In this document: one piece after another, positions 13,072-24,360 of the stretch
Numbering within the stretch: position 1 is the first letter of the stretch
How the letters are laid out: every line of letters starts with the position of its first letter
Assembly (NCBI RefSeq): GCF_037975245.1
Contig: NC_092576.1
Location: 32,466,611 to 32,530,610, forward strand
From: Apostichopus japonicus
Lineage: Eukaryota; Echinodermata; Holothuroidea; Aspidochirotida; Stichopodidae
Direction of reading: 5' to 3'
DNA length: 64,000 nt
Made by a program: the position numbers and the translations under genes
Notes under the pieces: generated by a model
Seen by the model: the letters and a program-made list of their open reading frames with translations, nothing else
What the model was told of the DNA's origin: nothing
Database searches by the model: none

Positions 13072-13127
13072 GGTCGGAAATAAAACCTAAGTTCTAAAAA
13101 GAGTTCTTACCGGGAGAAGGAGAAACT

Positions 13128-16100
13128 ATGGCTTCCAGCATGTTAAAAGTGGAGATTTATGATCCTGATGTGGAAATTTGGGAATCATACGAGGAACGTT
13201 TGATACTGTTTTTCCAAGCAAATGAAGTAGAGGATGATAAAAAGAAAGTGGCGATACTTTTATCTTCAATGGGAGCAAAAGGCTATGGACTTTTGAAAAA
13301 TCTTGTATCGCCAGACAAGCCATCATCGAAGAAGTTTGACGAAATTTGTGGGACTTTGAGGGAATACTACAATCCCAAACCCCCAGTTTTATTGGAGAGA
13401 TTCCGATTTTACAACTACAACCAGAGCTCGTCAACTACAATTGCAGAGTTTTTAGCCGAACTAAAGAGAATGACTAGCACGTGTAATTTCGGAAGTTTCC
13501 TGAAGGATGCACTGCGTGACCGGTTCGTTTGCGGGATTTATGACAACAATATCCAAAAAAGGCTCTTGTCGGAAGACGATTCACTAACGCTGGATAATGC
13601 CGTGAAAATTTCCATGAGTATGGAGTCCGCCGCCAAAAACGCAGCTATTATCAAGGAAGGGTCTGCCAGCGTTCATCACGTGGCATCTAAGCCAACGAGT
13701 CATCGAGTGTTCTGTTCGTGCTGCGGTAAACCAGGACATTTTAAAAAGGACTGTCATTATAAGGACTATAAGTGTCATATTTGTGATTGTGTTGGACATT
13801 TAAAGGCTGTTTGCAGGCGAAATTCAGATGTAAGTAAACCACGTGATAAGGAACGTAATTCTAAGCATAGGTCAAGTAAAAAGAGTAAACATAGTTCGAG
13901 AATTAAGGAAGTAAATCAAACCCCTGAATATGATTCTAGTAGTAGTGTTGAAGATAGTGGTGACGAAGACGTCACAGTTTACTATGTAAAGTTACTTGCG
14001 TCAAGCAAACCAATTGAAGTTCAAGTTGAAATTGAAAACCAAAAGATAACTATGGAATTAGATACGGGGGCTGGCGTTTCCCTAATTCCAAACGATATGT
14101 TTGTTAAGGCACTGTCGCCTAAGGTCGACATTAAACCTACGAAGGTTGTTTTGAAAACATTTACAGGAGAGAAGATACCTGTAAAAGGAAAATGTAGCGT
14201 TAAAGTTAAGTATAATGGAATCGAAAAAGCATTGCCATTGTTTGTCATTGAAGGGAATGGTCCCGCCCTTTTGGGTCGTAATTGGTTGGAACACTTGCCT
14301 TTAAATTGGCAAGAAATCAATCGTGTGTATTTGTCACCAAAAGACAAAGTCAATGAGATATTGTCTGGTAGTAACGTACTTAATAAGAAATTGGGTACAG
14401 TCAAAGGCATCCAAGCGAAACTTAGGATAAAACCTGATGCAACACCTAAATTTTACAAACCAAGGCCCATGCCTCTAGCTATCAAGGATAAGGTATCAGA
14501 AGAGCTAAATAGACTAGTGAAGGAGGGTGTGCTAGAAAAAGTTGATTTTTCTGATTGGGCCGCCCCAATTGTCCCAGTGAGAAAAGGGGATGGTAATATC
14601 CGGGTTTGCGGGGACTACAAGGTCACAATTAACCCAGCAATGCACCAACAAGAATATCCTTTGCCCCGTCCCGACGAGTTATTTGCACAGCTGCAGGGTG
14701 GTCAAAAGTTCTCAAAACTAGACTTGTCAAATGCATACTTGCAAATAGTTTTAGATCCCGATTCCAGAAAATATGTTACGATCAACACCCATTTAGGTCT
14801 TTTTCAGTATACAAGACTACCGTTTGGAGTAAGCTCCGCCCCTGCAATTTTTCAACAATGCATGGACCAAATTTTGGGTGGGTTAAATGGGGTGGGTTGC
14901 TATCTAGACGATATTATCGTCACTGGTAAAACTGACGAAGAACATTTAAGGAACTTGGGTCAGGTAGTCAAGAAACTCGACGAGGTTGGTTTGAGACTTA
15001 AGGAATCAAAGTGTTCATTTTTCCAGGACTCGATCGAGTATCTTGGTTTTATTGTAGATGCTAAGGGCATTCACCCATCTCCTGCAAAAGTTGAGGCTGT
15101 TGTTAATGCCCCTGCTCCACAAAATAAGCAGGAACTGCAATCACTCATAGGGCTTATAAATTATTATCGTAAATTCATGCCAAATTTATCATCTGTTATG
15201 GCCCCAATGACGTCAGCTTTGCAATGTGACAAAAACTTTGTATGGTCTAGCGATTGTCAACAAGCATTTGAGGAGATTAAAGAAATTCTCACTTCCTCAA
15301 AAGTGCTCGTGTACTTTGACCCCTCTAAGGAGATTACGCTTTCAGTTGATGCATCACCGTATGGTATTGGTGCAGTGATCTCACATTCAACTCCGGAAGG
15401 AGAGAAACCAATTGCATATGCTTCCAGAAAATTAACGAAAACTGAGCAAAATTATTCTCAAATCGAAAGGGAGGCCCTAGCAATTGTTTATGGTGTGCGC
15501 ATTTTCCACCAATATCTTTGTGGGAAGCGGTTCACTTTGTTTACCGATCATAAGCCTTTGAAGTTTCTGTTTGGTCCTAACAAAGGCATCCCTGTGTTAG
15601 CCGCATCTAGATTGCAACGTTGGGCTATTCTTCTGAGTGGTTATGAATATGATATTCAGTACCGTACATCCAAACAGAATGCAAATGTCGATTTCTTCTC
15701 TAGATTGCCAAATTCGAGCGCGCATACTAGTGACAAACTTAAAACAGTTGATCAGTTTACTGTATTGTGGACGAATGAAGCAAATGATTTGAATCAGGCG
15801 CAAATTCAATCTTTACCTGTCAGCGCAAAAGAAATTGCAACAGCTACGAGTAGTGATCCTATTTTATCGAGGGTTAGACATTTTGTTCTGTATGGTTGGC
15901 CGGGAGAAAACTTAAACAAAGAAATGACGCCATATTTTAGTAAACAAAGTGAACTCTCCGTCGAAGGCAATTGTCTTTTATGGGGAATTCGTGTGATCAT
16001 TCCTTCGAGTTACCGAGATCGCATTCTAAGCGAATTGCACGCCAGTCATCCCGGTATGGTAAGGATGAAGTCACTTGCTAGGATGCATGTATATTGGCCA

Positions 16101-17216
16101 GGTCTAGATTTGCAGATTGAGCAGCTTGTTGAATCGTGTAATGCATGTCAATCAGTTCAATCTGTTCTCCCAAAGGTTGATGTAAATCCTTGGAAATGGC
16201 CCACCGCACCATGGCAACGTATTCACGTTGACTTTGCGGGTCCATTCCTCGGTCATATGTATTTGATAGTCGTAGACGCTCATTCAAAGTGGCCAGAGGT
16301 CATCCTAATGAAATCCACAACTGCTAATAAAACTATCAATGAATTGAGGACCATATTTGCACGCTACGGCTTGCCAAAAGAGCTGGTATCAGATAATGGC
16401 CCCCAATTTATTGCTGAAGAGTTTACCGTCTTTTGCAAGCAAAATGGCATTCGCCATATTAGAAGTGCTGTCAAACACCCAGCATCTAATGGCGAAGCAG
16501 AGCGCTTTGTTCGTACGTTTAAACAGGCAATGAAAAAATGTAAATTCGAGAGTGGCAACGTTCAAATTAAAATCGATCGATTTCTGTTGTCTTATAGAAC
16601 CACACCTCACGCTTTAACCAAAGAAACGCCTGCCAAACTATTCTTTAAGCGAGAATTGCCAACTAGACTATCAGCTCTAAAACCAAATTTGAAGTTTTCA
16701 GTGTCACAGAAACAGAACTCAAATACTGAAAAGCCTATTAGATCTGTTTCCGTAGGAGATATGGTCATGGTTTTGGATTTTAGATCATCGTCTGATAAAT
16801 GGGTTGAAGGCATCATTTTTAAAGTATTGGGTCCTGTAACATATTTGGTTAGAGTTGATGATCATGTATGGAAAAGACATATTAATCAAATCAGATCAAG
16901 ATCATGTAAGCCTTATAGTCGTAAAATGCACACATTTAACGATTTAAAGCCTTTGCCAAGTATTGTGGATTTAGATATTCCTGTTGACTCTGACGAGATC
17001 AGTAAACCGAAATCAACTGGTGTTGATGACGTCACTCGTGGTTTAAAGAGAAATAGTTCTCCCGTTTCTGAGGTAGAATCGCAGGAACAGAATTTGAAAT
17101 CGCCAGTTGTTGTTTCGGTCCCAGACGTGGCAAGGGCTTCAAATCCAGTAACACCTAATTTGAGACGGTCGTCACGTACTCGTAAACAATTTGTTCCATT
17201 TAGTATTTCATCGTGA
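13128..17216 (+). CDS. Gag-Pol polyprotein of Ty3/gypsy retrotransposon
   Basis: A 1362-residue intact polyprotein. ATG at 13128 lies shortly after the primer site and is the natural start. Order of domains: capsid-like Gag (about 1-190); two CCHC zinc knuckles (about 196-231, with GKPGHFKKDC in the first); Ser/Lys-rich linker; aspartic protease with DTGAG at residue 312; reverse transcriptase with YLDD at 592-595; RNase H with DAS at 741 and TDH near 807; integrase with an HHCC zinc-binding region near 970-1008 and DDE triad D1035, D1089, E1125 (spacing 53 and 35); then a GPY/F-like module near 1225-1260. No chromodomain is evident. Gag and Pol are in one frame without a shift, so the Gag excess must come from processing or another route. 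All key residues are present, so it may be active. Confidence 0.97.
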   Translation: MASSMLKVEIYDPDVEIWESYEERLILFFQANEVEDDKKKVAILLSSMGAKGYGLLKNLVSPDKPSSKKFDEICGTLREYYNPKPPVLLERFRFYNYNQSSSTTIAEFLAELKRMTSTCNFGSFLKDALRDRFVCGIYDNNIQKRLLSEDDSLTLDNAVKISMSMESAAKNAAIIKEGSASVHHVASKPTSHRVFCSCCGKPGHFKKDCHYKDYKCHICDCVGHLKAVCRRNSDVSKPRDKERNSKHRSSKKSKHSSRIKEVNQTPEYDSSSSVEDSGDEDVTVYYVKLLASSKPIEVQVEIENQKITMELDTGAGVSLIPNDMFVKALSPKVDIKPTKVVLKTFTGEKIPVKGKCSVKVKYNGIEKALPLFVIEGNGPALLGRNWLEHLPLNWQEINRVYLSPKDKVNEILSGSNVLNKKLGTVKGIQAKLRIKPDATPKFYKPRPMPLAIKDKVSEELNRLVKEGVLEKVDFSDWAAPIVPVRKGDGNIRVCGDYKVTINPAMHQQEYPLPRPDELFAQLQGGQKFSKLDLSNAYLQIVLDPDSRKYVTINTHLGLFQYTRLPFGVSSAPAIFQQCMDQILGGLNGVGCYLDDIIVTGKTDEEHLRNLGQVVKKLDEVGLRLKESKCSFFQDSIEYLGFIVDAKGIHPSPAKVEAVVNAPAPQNKQELQSLIGLINYYRKFMPNLSSVMAPMTSALQCDKNFVWSSDCQQAFEEIKEILTSSKVLVYFDPSKEITLSVDASPYGIGAVISHSTPEGEKPIAYASRKLTKTEQNYSQIEREALAIVYGVRIFHQYLCGKRFTLFTDHKPLKFLFGPNKGIPVLAASRLQRWAILLSGYEYDIQYRTSKQNANVDFFSRLPNSSAHTSDKLKTVDQFTVLWTNEANDLNQAQIQSLPVSAKEIATATSSDPILSRVRHFVLYGWPGENLNKEMTPYFSKQSELSVEGNCLLWGIRVIIPSSYRDRILSELHASHPGMVRMKSLARMHVYWPGLDLQIEQLVESCNACQSVQSVLPKVDVNPWKWPTAPWQRIHVDFAGPFLGHMYLIVVDAHSKWPEVILMKSTTANKTINELRTIFARYGLPKELVSDNGPQFIAEEFTVFCKQNGIRHIRSAVKHPASNGEAERFVRTFKQAMKKCKFESGNVQIKIDRFLLSYRTTPHALTKETPAKLFFKRELPTRLSALKPNLKFSVSQKQNSNTEKPIRSVSVGDMVMVLDFRSSSDKWVEGIIFKVLGPVTYLVRVDDHVWKRHINQIRSRSCKPYSRKMHTFNDLKPLPSIVDLDIPVDSDEISKPKSTGVDDVTRGLKRNSSPVSEVESQEQNLKSPVVVSVPDVARASNPVTPNLRRSSRTRKQFVPFSISS

Positions 17217-17351
17217 GTAATTTTATAAGTCTAGAATAAGAAAGTTTAAAGGAAACGTTTTATTTTGAAAAGTTGTTGAGTGTCATATAATTAATAATTT
17301 CGTAAAACAAGTATTGCGAATAATGATATAATTTTGAATTTATTCTTAATT

Positions 17352-17367
17352 AGAAGAAAGGGAGGAA
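17352..17367 (+). promoter_or_regulatory. polypurine tract
   Basis: AGAAGAAAGGGAGGAA lies directly against the 3' LTR, the expected plus-strand primer. Confidence 0.9.
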
Positions 17368-17617
17368 TGTTGGATAGTTACTTAGCGCCACCAAATAATC
17401 TGTTTACGATATAGTTTGATATATGTTAATTTATGCATACCTTAATTTGAATGGTATGGTTTGTGTTATGTAACGTCTACCAAGGTTTCTTGGAGAACAC
17501 GTTCTTGTTAAAAGCTCACAATACATTACGTTAACCGTTTAGACGGATCATTTGCGTTACACTGTTTTGTGAAGTATTCCTATAAGTTTGTTAGGTTGTC
17601 CCGGGACCGACACAACA
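17368..17617 (+). repeat. 3' LTR of gypsy element
   Basis: 250 bp, identical by eye to the 5' LTR, followed by the TCAAT target duplication. Confidence 0.96.
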
Positions 17618-17898
17618 TCAATCGCATGCCAGAAGTAAAAATGCTATCATTTTAACTTAATTTAAAAGTAGAATAAGCCACAAAAAAAATGGGTGTATGT
17701 TGGCTGTTGTGTTGGTTTGGATAGCCTAGGCATACATTTGTTAACAGTAGATATACACAGTTCACATGCAATAGAAATTACAACATCTCCTGAACAGACT
17801 TGATAGCATGTCGTTGAATGTGGTGACAGTCAAGTGGATAATTTTACCACTGCTGTGGTACACCCACAGGCACACCTGCCCACACACACACATAGGCC

Positions 17899-17946
<48 letters not shown>

Positions 17947-19186
17947 ATATATATGTATATACATATATAGCATTACAAGTCAAGGATCATTGCGAGTAGA
18001 CCTGGATCAATAAAACGTGTTTAGGGCTATTGTGTTTACAACATCGTCATAAAATATCCTTTAGTGACATCTAAAAGACAATGCTAAAAGTAAAATATTA
18101 TTTAAATTGACTTGTTAAATACGAATACAAAACCTCAATGCCGTTTGATACAATTGTCTTGAGCAAGAGGAATGTGCCGATTTGCTCATATTGAAACAAA
18201 ATTCTAAGTACCTACTGATGGCCAAGATAAGCACGCGTCAGCAAAGGTTACTTTTACTTCCTACTTTCGTTACTTGAGCTTGTGTTATTTCAACATGCTT
18301 CCTGTAAGTAAACACTTAACAAACCATTAAAATTTTAATGACAATTTAAATCTATTTCAAGGTAACACGAGCCTAGCGATGCATTATATGTAGTTCCGAG
18401 GAGCTTTCACTTTTCAAATATATTATGTCATAACATATCGAATTACTTCAATATTTACTGAAGCTAAAGTAAAGGAAACAGAAAGCAACAGCCACGCAGG
18501 AAATTGTGTTTATCATTTAATTCCAAATCAGAGAATCGAATAAAAGATCTGTCAGGAACATTTTAGTGTACTAAAACAGTTATAATGCATCTAATATAGT
18601 AGTAATTATCGTGAAAGTTCATATGAAACGTTGTAGCCTAGCCTTGTTAAATGCAGGAAAGTTATGACATTACTACAATGAGTAACATCTTCGCACCATC
18701 AGAAAATGAGACTTACCTAATACAATAAAAACTACTGTTAATATATAGAAGTAATGTTCTACATGGTTTCGTTATTGAGTAACAAAATACGCAAGAAAAG
18801 ATGTTACTTGATCCAATTTTTCCAACAAGAAAATAAACAAAATCACTCAAATTAGAATTCGATGCTTTCTGTGTTAAATGTTGACTAGTCATATTTATAA
18901 CAGACAGCTCTATTCTATTGGAAGATCTGTAAGGGAAAACTATATTACTTGAATGAAAGCTTGTTCTTCTAATGATAGCAAATGCTTGTATTTGTACCGG
19001 AACGTCTATTTGCTTGGCGCATTTATTTTAGGTGAATGTCGATGCTCTAGAGAGAGAACTTAGTAATTTCCCCATGTGAAGAAATTAAAGTGAAGTATTG
19101 TTTAAGAAGTTTCCAAACTCCGTAATATTGAAAATACATGCATTTGTGACACTTGTGCAGAATAGCCAACTTAGTTAAATCTTTTA
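17618..19186. other. AT-rich non-coding stretch with (TA)n microsatellite
   Basis: An alternating TA run of about 65 bp at 17901-17966, preceded by a short CACACA run. The rest is AT-rich with no coding frame of note and no recognisable element. Confidence 0.6.
17901..17966. repeat. (TA)n microsatellite
   Basis: Nearly pure TA dinucleotide run with a few C and G interruptions at its right end. Confidence 0.97.
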
Positions 19187-19982
19187 GAAGTCATTATAAT
19201 TTCGCATGTATGGTCTGATAATGCAGGAGGCGTGCCCATCTCATCGATGCAGAAAGGTCTCTAAGTGTTCGGTGATAATTGGTTCCCGCTGTTCGCAGGA
19301 ACATTAGTGGGGGTTTCTTGCGTCAAACAATCTCTCCTAATGGCGTCGCCTAGTTCAGATATTGACCAACCCCTCAGTAAGATGTCGGCTAAATCAACAT
19401 AATCTAACTTTTTAAAATGTTTAAATTATTTTATAATAATCTTCTACAGGTTGTCTCTTCTGCAGCTTGGAGTGTCCTGGTGAATGGTGGAGTTGCTTGC
19501 AAGCTTAGATGTTTAAAGCAGTTTTAGAACAAAGAAATACTGTGACTTAAATGTGTTATCCCACCATACCAGAGAAGATGTTACTTCAGACCTGGCCATA
19601 CATCCTCTAGGAAGTAGAGAAACTGTCTTCGTACAACTTTAACTTATTACCCCGGGCCATCCCGTTCAACTACAGATGCCTGCTACTCACCCTCGATGTC
19701 ATGGTCGTCTACGGTCTCAGTCTGCGCGCATCCTCGCTCATCTGGTTAGGTCTCTGAAACCTCTTCTTCAGTTTTCCGCATAACACTGATGCGACACGGG
19801 TTCTTCTGAGCGGGGAACAACCCCAAATCGCAAATCAATCGGCAACCAAGATTCCCGTCAACATATAAAAGAGTATTAGGACATATCTGTAGCTTCTTTG
19901 CTTCATTCCTGGTACAATTATAAGCGTGGACAAGGGGGCGGGGGGGGGGGGGAGGGCGGAAACGTGCAATCGCCAATTTTCC

Positions 19983-20345
19983 TCATTGAGAAGGGTCCGT
20001 TTTCCTTCTTCTCGTCCTGAGTTTCCCAAGTAAGTTGAGGAGGGTCTGGTTAAATCTCTCGCTCTTTCCGTTACCTTGGGTATGGTAGGCGGTGGTTTGG
20101 GACTTCCTGATATTCAGGAGTTTGCACAGCTCCTTGATTACCCGTGACTCGAAGTCACGACCCTGGTCTGAATGAAGGCGGTCGGGAACCCGTAGTGTAC
20201 AAATACGTCCCCCACAGGACCTACCGTGGTGGCCCACTGTGGTCTCTGTGGGTATCGCAATTAAATACCTGGTGAAGAGGTATGTAAGGACCAACACATT
20301 CCTGATACCCCCTGAATCAGGTCGAGCTTCAGGAAATCTAAACAA
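19983..20345 (-). pseudogene. integrase core remnant, gypsy copy 1
   Basis: The minus strand gives a 120-residue piece with the integrase signatures LHSDQGRDFES and TTAYHTQGNGKSERFNQTLL, i.e. the second Asp and the Glu of the DDE triad in typical gypsy context. The first-Asp region lies at the N-terminal side (VLTYLFTRYLIAIP replaces the usual D-x-F context) and looks degraded. No complete frame continues to either side. Confidence 0.85.
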
Positions 20346-21198
20346 AGAGGCTAGTGGTCTTCACCGAGATCAAGGGGATTTGCGTCGTATGATTTTGCCT
20401 TCGCTTGGACACATCGCTCACATCGCTGGCACTTACCTATGACCTCATCTCCTGTGTTGGGACAGGAACAACTTCACCTCATGTCTAGGTTCCGGTCTGC
20501 AATATGGTTACCCACATCATCGTGTAGGTTCTGCATGGGCTACCTGTGAGGGAACAATCTGGTATCAAAGAGTCATTAACAGAGTAAAACACCTTCCGAT
20601 ACAGGGTCTGGTCCCTAAATACCGACTTACCCATATCCCCAGACGTATCTGAGTCTCCAGAGACAAATCAGCAAACTCCTTTATGTCTGTCTTAGTACCC
20701 CTAGCCACAAAAGCTTTCACCACCCTAATTGGGGCATCGACGTCGTGATGCTGGGCCCAATCAGTTGGCTCGATGCCTGGGGAATGAGTCTTGACCTAGG
20801 ACTAACGTTTCGGCAAACTGGTTTGGATCCACACCCGGAGAATCACACACTGATTCTATCAGGGCATCTGATGGTTCTGTTACCTCTGCCAGCTGAAGTC
20901 CTAAACATACTGCGTCTAATACCGCATTGGGACACTGTCACTGCACAAGGACTGCATGTTAACTTTTCTTCGCTCTATGTCTCCATTGGCTGTTTGAGGA
21001 ACTTCTCCCGCATTCTGTTCTCCTGTCGTTGAAACTCAACGAACTCATCGTCGTGTAGGGGGCTCCTGTGCCGTTAAAGAACGTCATCAACCTGGTTTTG
21101 CTTCCCTGGCGTGTACTTGATGTCGAAGTCAAAAGTGGTCAAGGTAGCCAGCCAAAGGTGACACTCAGCGTCAAGCTCAGCTCTGGTCAAGACATAGG

Positions 21199-22250
21199 TC
21201 AACGGTTTATTATCAGTGAGGACAGTGAAGTAGTTACCGTACAATAGTCTGCGACCATTTCAACGTGACTTCTCACTTCGGAGCAAAAAAACTCTAACTT
21301 TTGGGCTGGATTGTTCACTTTTCGATAGCACACGGCTATCATACGCCACTGGGTGCAGTCTGTCGTTGTTCTGCTGGTATAAGGCCGCTCCGAGTCCAAG
21401 GGTACACGTATCAGTCTGGAGTACAAACGGGCACTATAGTAAGCGAAAAGCAGTGTGGGAGCCGTAATTAATCTTCCAATTAACATATTGAAAGTATCAT
21501 GACACTGTTGATCCCACTTGTCACCAAATGGGGTATCCGCACTAGGGCGTGGTCTGGTTTGACCTCGGGAGCTCTTGAACCTACCTCTACGGCCTTTCCT
21601 CACTGGCTCATCTAGTCTGTTCAAGTCGTTCACAGGCTTCGGAATCCTGCTGTAGTGTTGGATATATCGGCGATATTTCCTACAAAACCTTCGAGGGACT
21701 TCTGGGGTCTTGGCCTTGTGGAGATCTTATCAGGATTATGTTTGCAGACTACCGGCGGAGATAACGTGACCAAGGCACTTCATAAATGGTTGGGAGAATT
21801 GACACTTCTCTGGGTTTTGCCTCAACCCAAACTCCTACAGTTGCGTCGAAACCTTTGTCTAACGTCTGCACCTGTTCAACCAACGTACGTGAGAATACAA
21901 GTAGGACGTCCAGGTAAACCAACCCATCTGTGAAAGCCACATCACCCATGCACTTCTCCATGAGCCATTGGAAAGTGACAAGGGCATTCAAGATACCCTG
22001 GGGCATACGGTTGAATTCGTACAACCCCAGGGGACACCACAACGCGCTATTGGGTTTGTTTGCTTCTTCTGTGTCTATCTGGTAGTACCCATACTTCAGA
22101 TCTAGTCAAGAAAACCAGGCGGCCCCGCTCATAGAGTGGAAGGTATCATCAATCTTCTGTATGTGGTACTTGTCACGTTCTGAATGAGAATTGAGAAGAC
22201 GATAATCAACAGTGAGTCTTATATCATTGTTCCTTTTCCTAATGAAGACA
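21199..22250 (-). pseudogene. reverse transcriptase / RNase H remnant, gypsy copy 1
   Basis: Two broken pieces. The 22042-21749 piece carries YEFNRMPQGILNALVTFQ and GLVYLDVLLVFSRT (the YLDD-box position, here YLDV). The 21633-21199 piece carries the linker and RNase H start but is shifted. Upstream sequence (22042-22250) still resembles the RT fingers in short frames. Compared with the parallel region at 26883-27858, the two copies break at different places, so they decayed independently. Confidence 0.8.
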
Positions 22251-22699
22251 ATGGGTGAAGCATAAGAACTTAATGACTCACGAATGATACCCTTAGCCAG
22301 CAGGTCCTGTATGTGTCTACGTGAACTTCGAATTTGGCTGGCGGAATCTTTCGGCTCTTCTGTCGGAAAGGGGCGTCATCTGTTAATCAAATCTGATGCT
22401 TAACAGCCGAGGTACACCTAATGTCGAGGTCATCGTTGGAGAAATCATTCTCATGCCTCCTCATAACGTCAGTTACGCTCTCTTTTTACTCTGTCGTGAT
22501 CGGTGAATCCTTCAGGTCGAAGGGCAATTTTGTCGGTGTGCTGACCTGGTGGCTTGAATTGAAAACATTACATTGAACGTGAGATGTCAATAGCTTAACA
22601 CAACATGGTTGAAAACTTTCCAATGAGGTGACTATCCTTAAGTTTCACTTCTCTACCTGTATGATTCTGGACGGTCACCTTTATTGGGCGAAAGCCACC

Positions 22700-24353
22700 T
22701 TACGCCAATTTCGTTAAGGAAGGGGTACATGATGGCCCCTAGATAGGCGGAAATGACATTCTACCAGGACATCGACCTCTATACCCAAAGGATTTCTTAT
22801 CCCAAAAATTACGTCAATAGTGCCTTTTGCTGACACAGCTGTATTTCCTTGCACCTTTACTGATGTCATATAACCATCTTTACTACACTCATTTAGTGTG
22901 GCTGGACGTTTGTTAGCTGCAGCCCATTTGGTGCTCACCTTTATCTTACGGATGAAGCTACGTCTATCCTAACGGCGACAGTCAGCAACAGGGAAGTGCT
23001 AGTTCCAAATAGTACTGACACATTGTCCATCACACAGGATGAGAACAAGGGTTCTTACCTTACGCCCACCCGTTCCCTCATCACCTCCGGAAGAGGTAAT
23101 GTTATCCTTTTCAAATTCCAGGTAAGGGACCACATGCCCTGCTGCACCAGTGATTCGTAAGTCACTTAGGGGTGGAGTTTTCTGTCACGTAGTCTTGTCT
23201 CGGAGGACTTCGCAACACACGTTACATGCGAACCCGTATCCAGTAACGTGTCACGCCCCTGTCCATCCACATAACATTGTGGTGGAAGCACCTCCACCAA
23301 CAATGTGGGGATACCAAAACAATGTGGGGATGCTACTACCACTCACGGAACCACTATGACTGTGGGACAAGATTTCTACAGGCAGGTCGCCGCGTTGTCC
23401 TTCTGGTTATGTTTCCGAGAGTCATTGTGACCTCTCTAGCAGTCTCCGCGGCACCAGTTCAGCATGGGGGGGGGGGGGGGGGGCTATGGCACTCTCTTAC
23501 CATATGCCCTGCCTCCCCACACCTGTAACATATGAATTCGCCCTTAAAGGGGGGCTTTATTTACCTACCTTGGTTATCATCTTTAAACCAGGAGAGTTAC
23601 TTTTTCAGTCTCTTCAGGTCCGCGACCAAGTGGGCAGTCTCGATGGCAGAGGGGGTTGTCATGGTAGGCTTCGGTTTCCTCTGTCGGAGCCCATTGTCAG
23701 AGATACATCCTCTAATGAACTGGTTGAGGCGGATTATCTGTGTTGTCTGGGTATAATGTCCCGAACTGAAGTGCCAGATCCAAACGACACTCCAGTCTGG
23801 TCAGATATGCGAATGGTTTCTTCCTATGCTCCTGGTACGTCCGCCGAAAGAGGGTGAACATTTCATCTTATTCAAAGGCTACGCCAAAAGCCTGTTGGGC
23901 GACCAGCTCGCTTGCTGTTCAGCTAGGTCCCAACTCTTTTTCTGCCTTCCGGTAAACCTTCAGGGCTGGGGCAATGAGGCCTTCAGCCAGGTGGGGCCCT
24001 TGTCTTCCTCAGAAGGCGGGTGGGGGGGGGGGGGTGGGGGAGGGGGTCTCCTCTACCATCTGGTTGCAAAGTTAGTGCCAAACATCGAAGGGCAGCTCAC
24101 TTGGGGATACAGGGACCCTCCCCGAAAATGTCCTCATCCGTCAGTAGTAGGATTTGACCTGCACCTGTAACAGTGTGCATGTGTTCCACCACCTACCTCC
24201 TTGCCTCATCTGGCACCAAAACGGGGCCCATTGCAACTGCTTCGGATAGCTCCTCTTCAGCTTTCCCAGGGAATTGCTGTAGCGTGACAGCAGATCCCGG
24301 ACTTCCGTAATGAAGGCACCATCTTCTACATTTGCGTCTCCCGGGACCGACAA
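22700..24353 (-). pseudogene. gag and protease remnant, gypsy copy 1
   Basis: On the minus strand a CCHC knuckle reading CYRCGEAGHMVREC lies at about 23484-23532, and a protease motif LLDTGSHVT lies at about 23220-23246. Sequence upstream to 24353 is probably the rest of gag but has multiple stops. A poly-G run (minus-strand poly-C) sits right beside the knuckle at 23465-23484. Confidence 0.75.
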
Positions 24354-24360
24354 ATCTATG

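Larger units (their letters stand above)
12802..17617 (+). mobile_element. complete Ty3/gypsy LTR retrotransposon (Mag/SURL-like)
   Basis: A 4816-bp element with two 250-bp LTRs (12802-13051 and 17368-17617) that I read as identical base for base. They start TGTTGGATAG and end GACACAACA. The flanks carry a 5-bp target duplication, TCAAT, at 12797-12801 and 17618-17622. The primer site matches tRNA-Ser(GCT), a purine tract precedes the 3' LTR, and a single uninterrupted Gag-Pol frame fills the interior. Identical LTRs mean the insertion is very recent. A tRNA-Ser primer and single fused frame are seen in the Mag group, which includes sea-urchin SURL. That clade placement is inferred, not tested by a tree. 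Confidence 0.97.

Noticed and set aside
17808-17999. Small frame across the (TA)n run
   Set aside because: Ile/Tyr repeats from the microsatellite.
24339-24352. TCCCGGGACCGACA, a 14-base match to the end of the intact gypsy LTR (13034-13047)
   Set aside because: Lies at the gag/LTR border of the other gypsy family in opposite orientation. A 14-base GC-palindromic match alone does not show homology.
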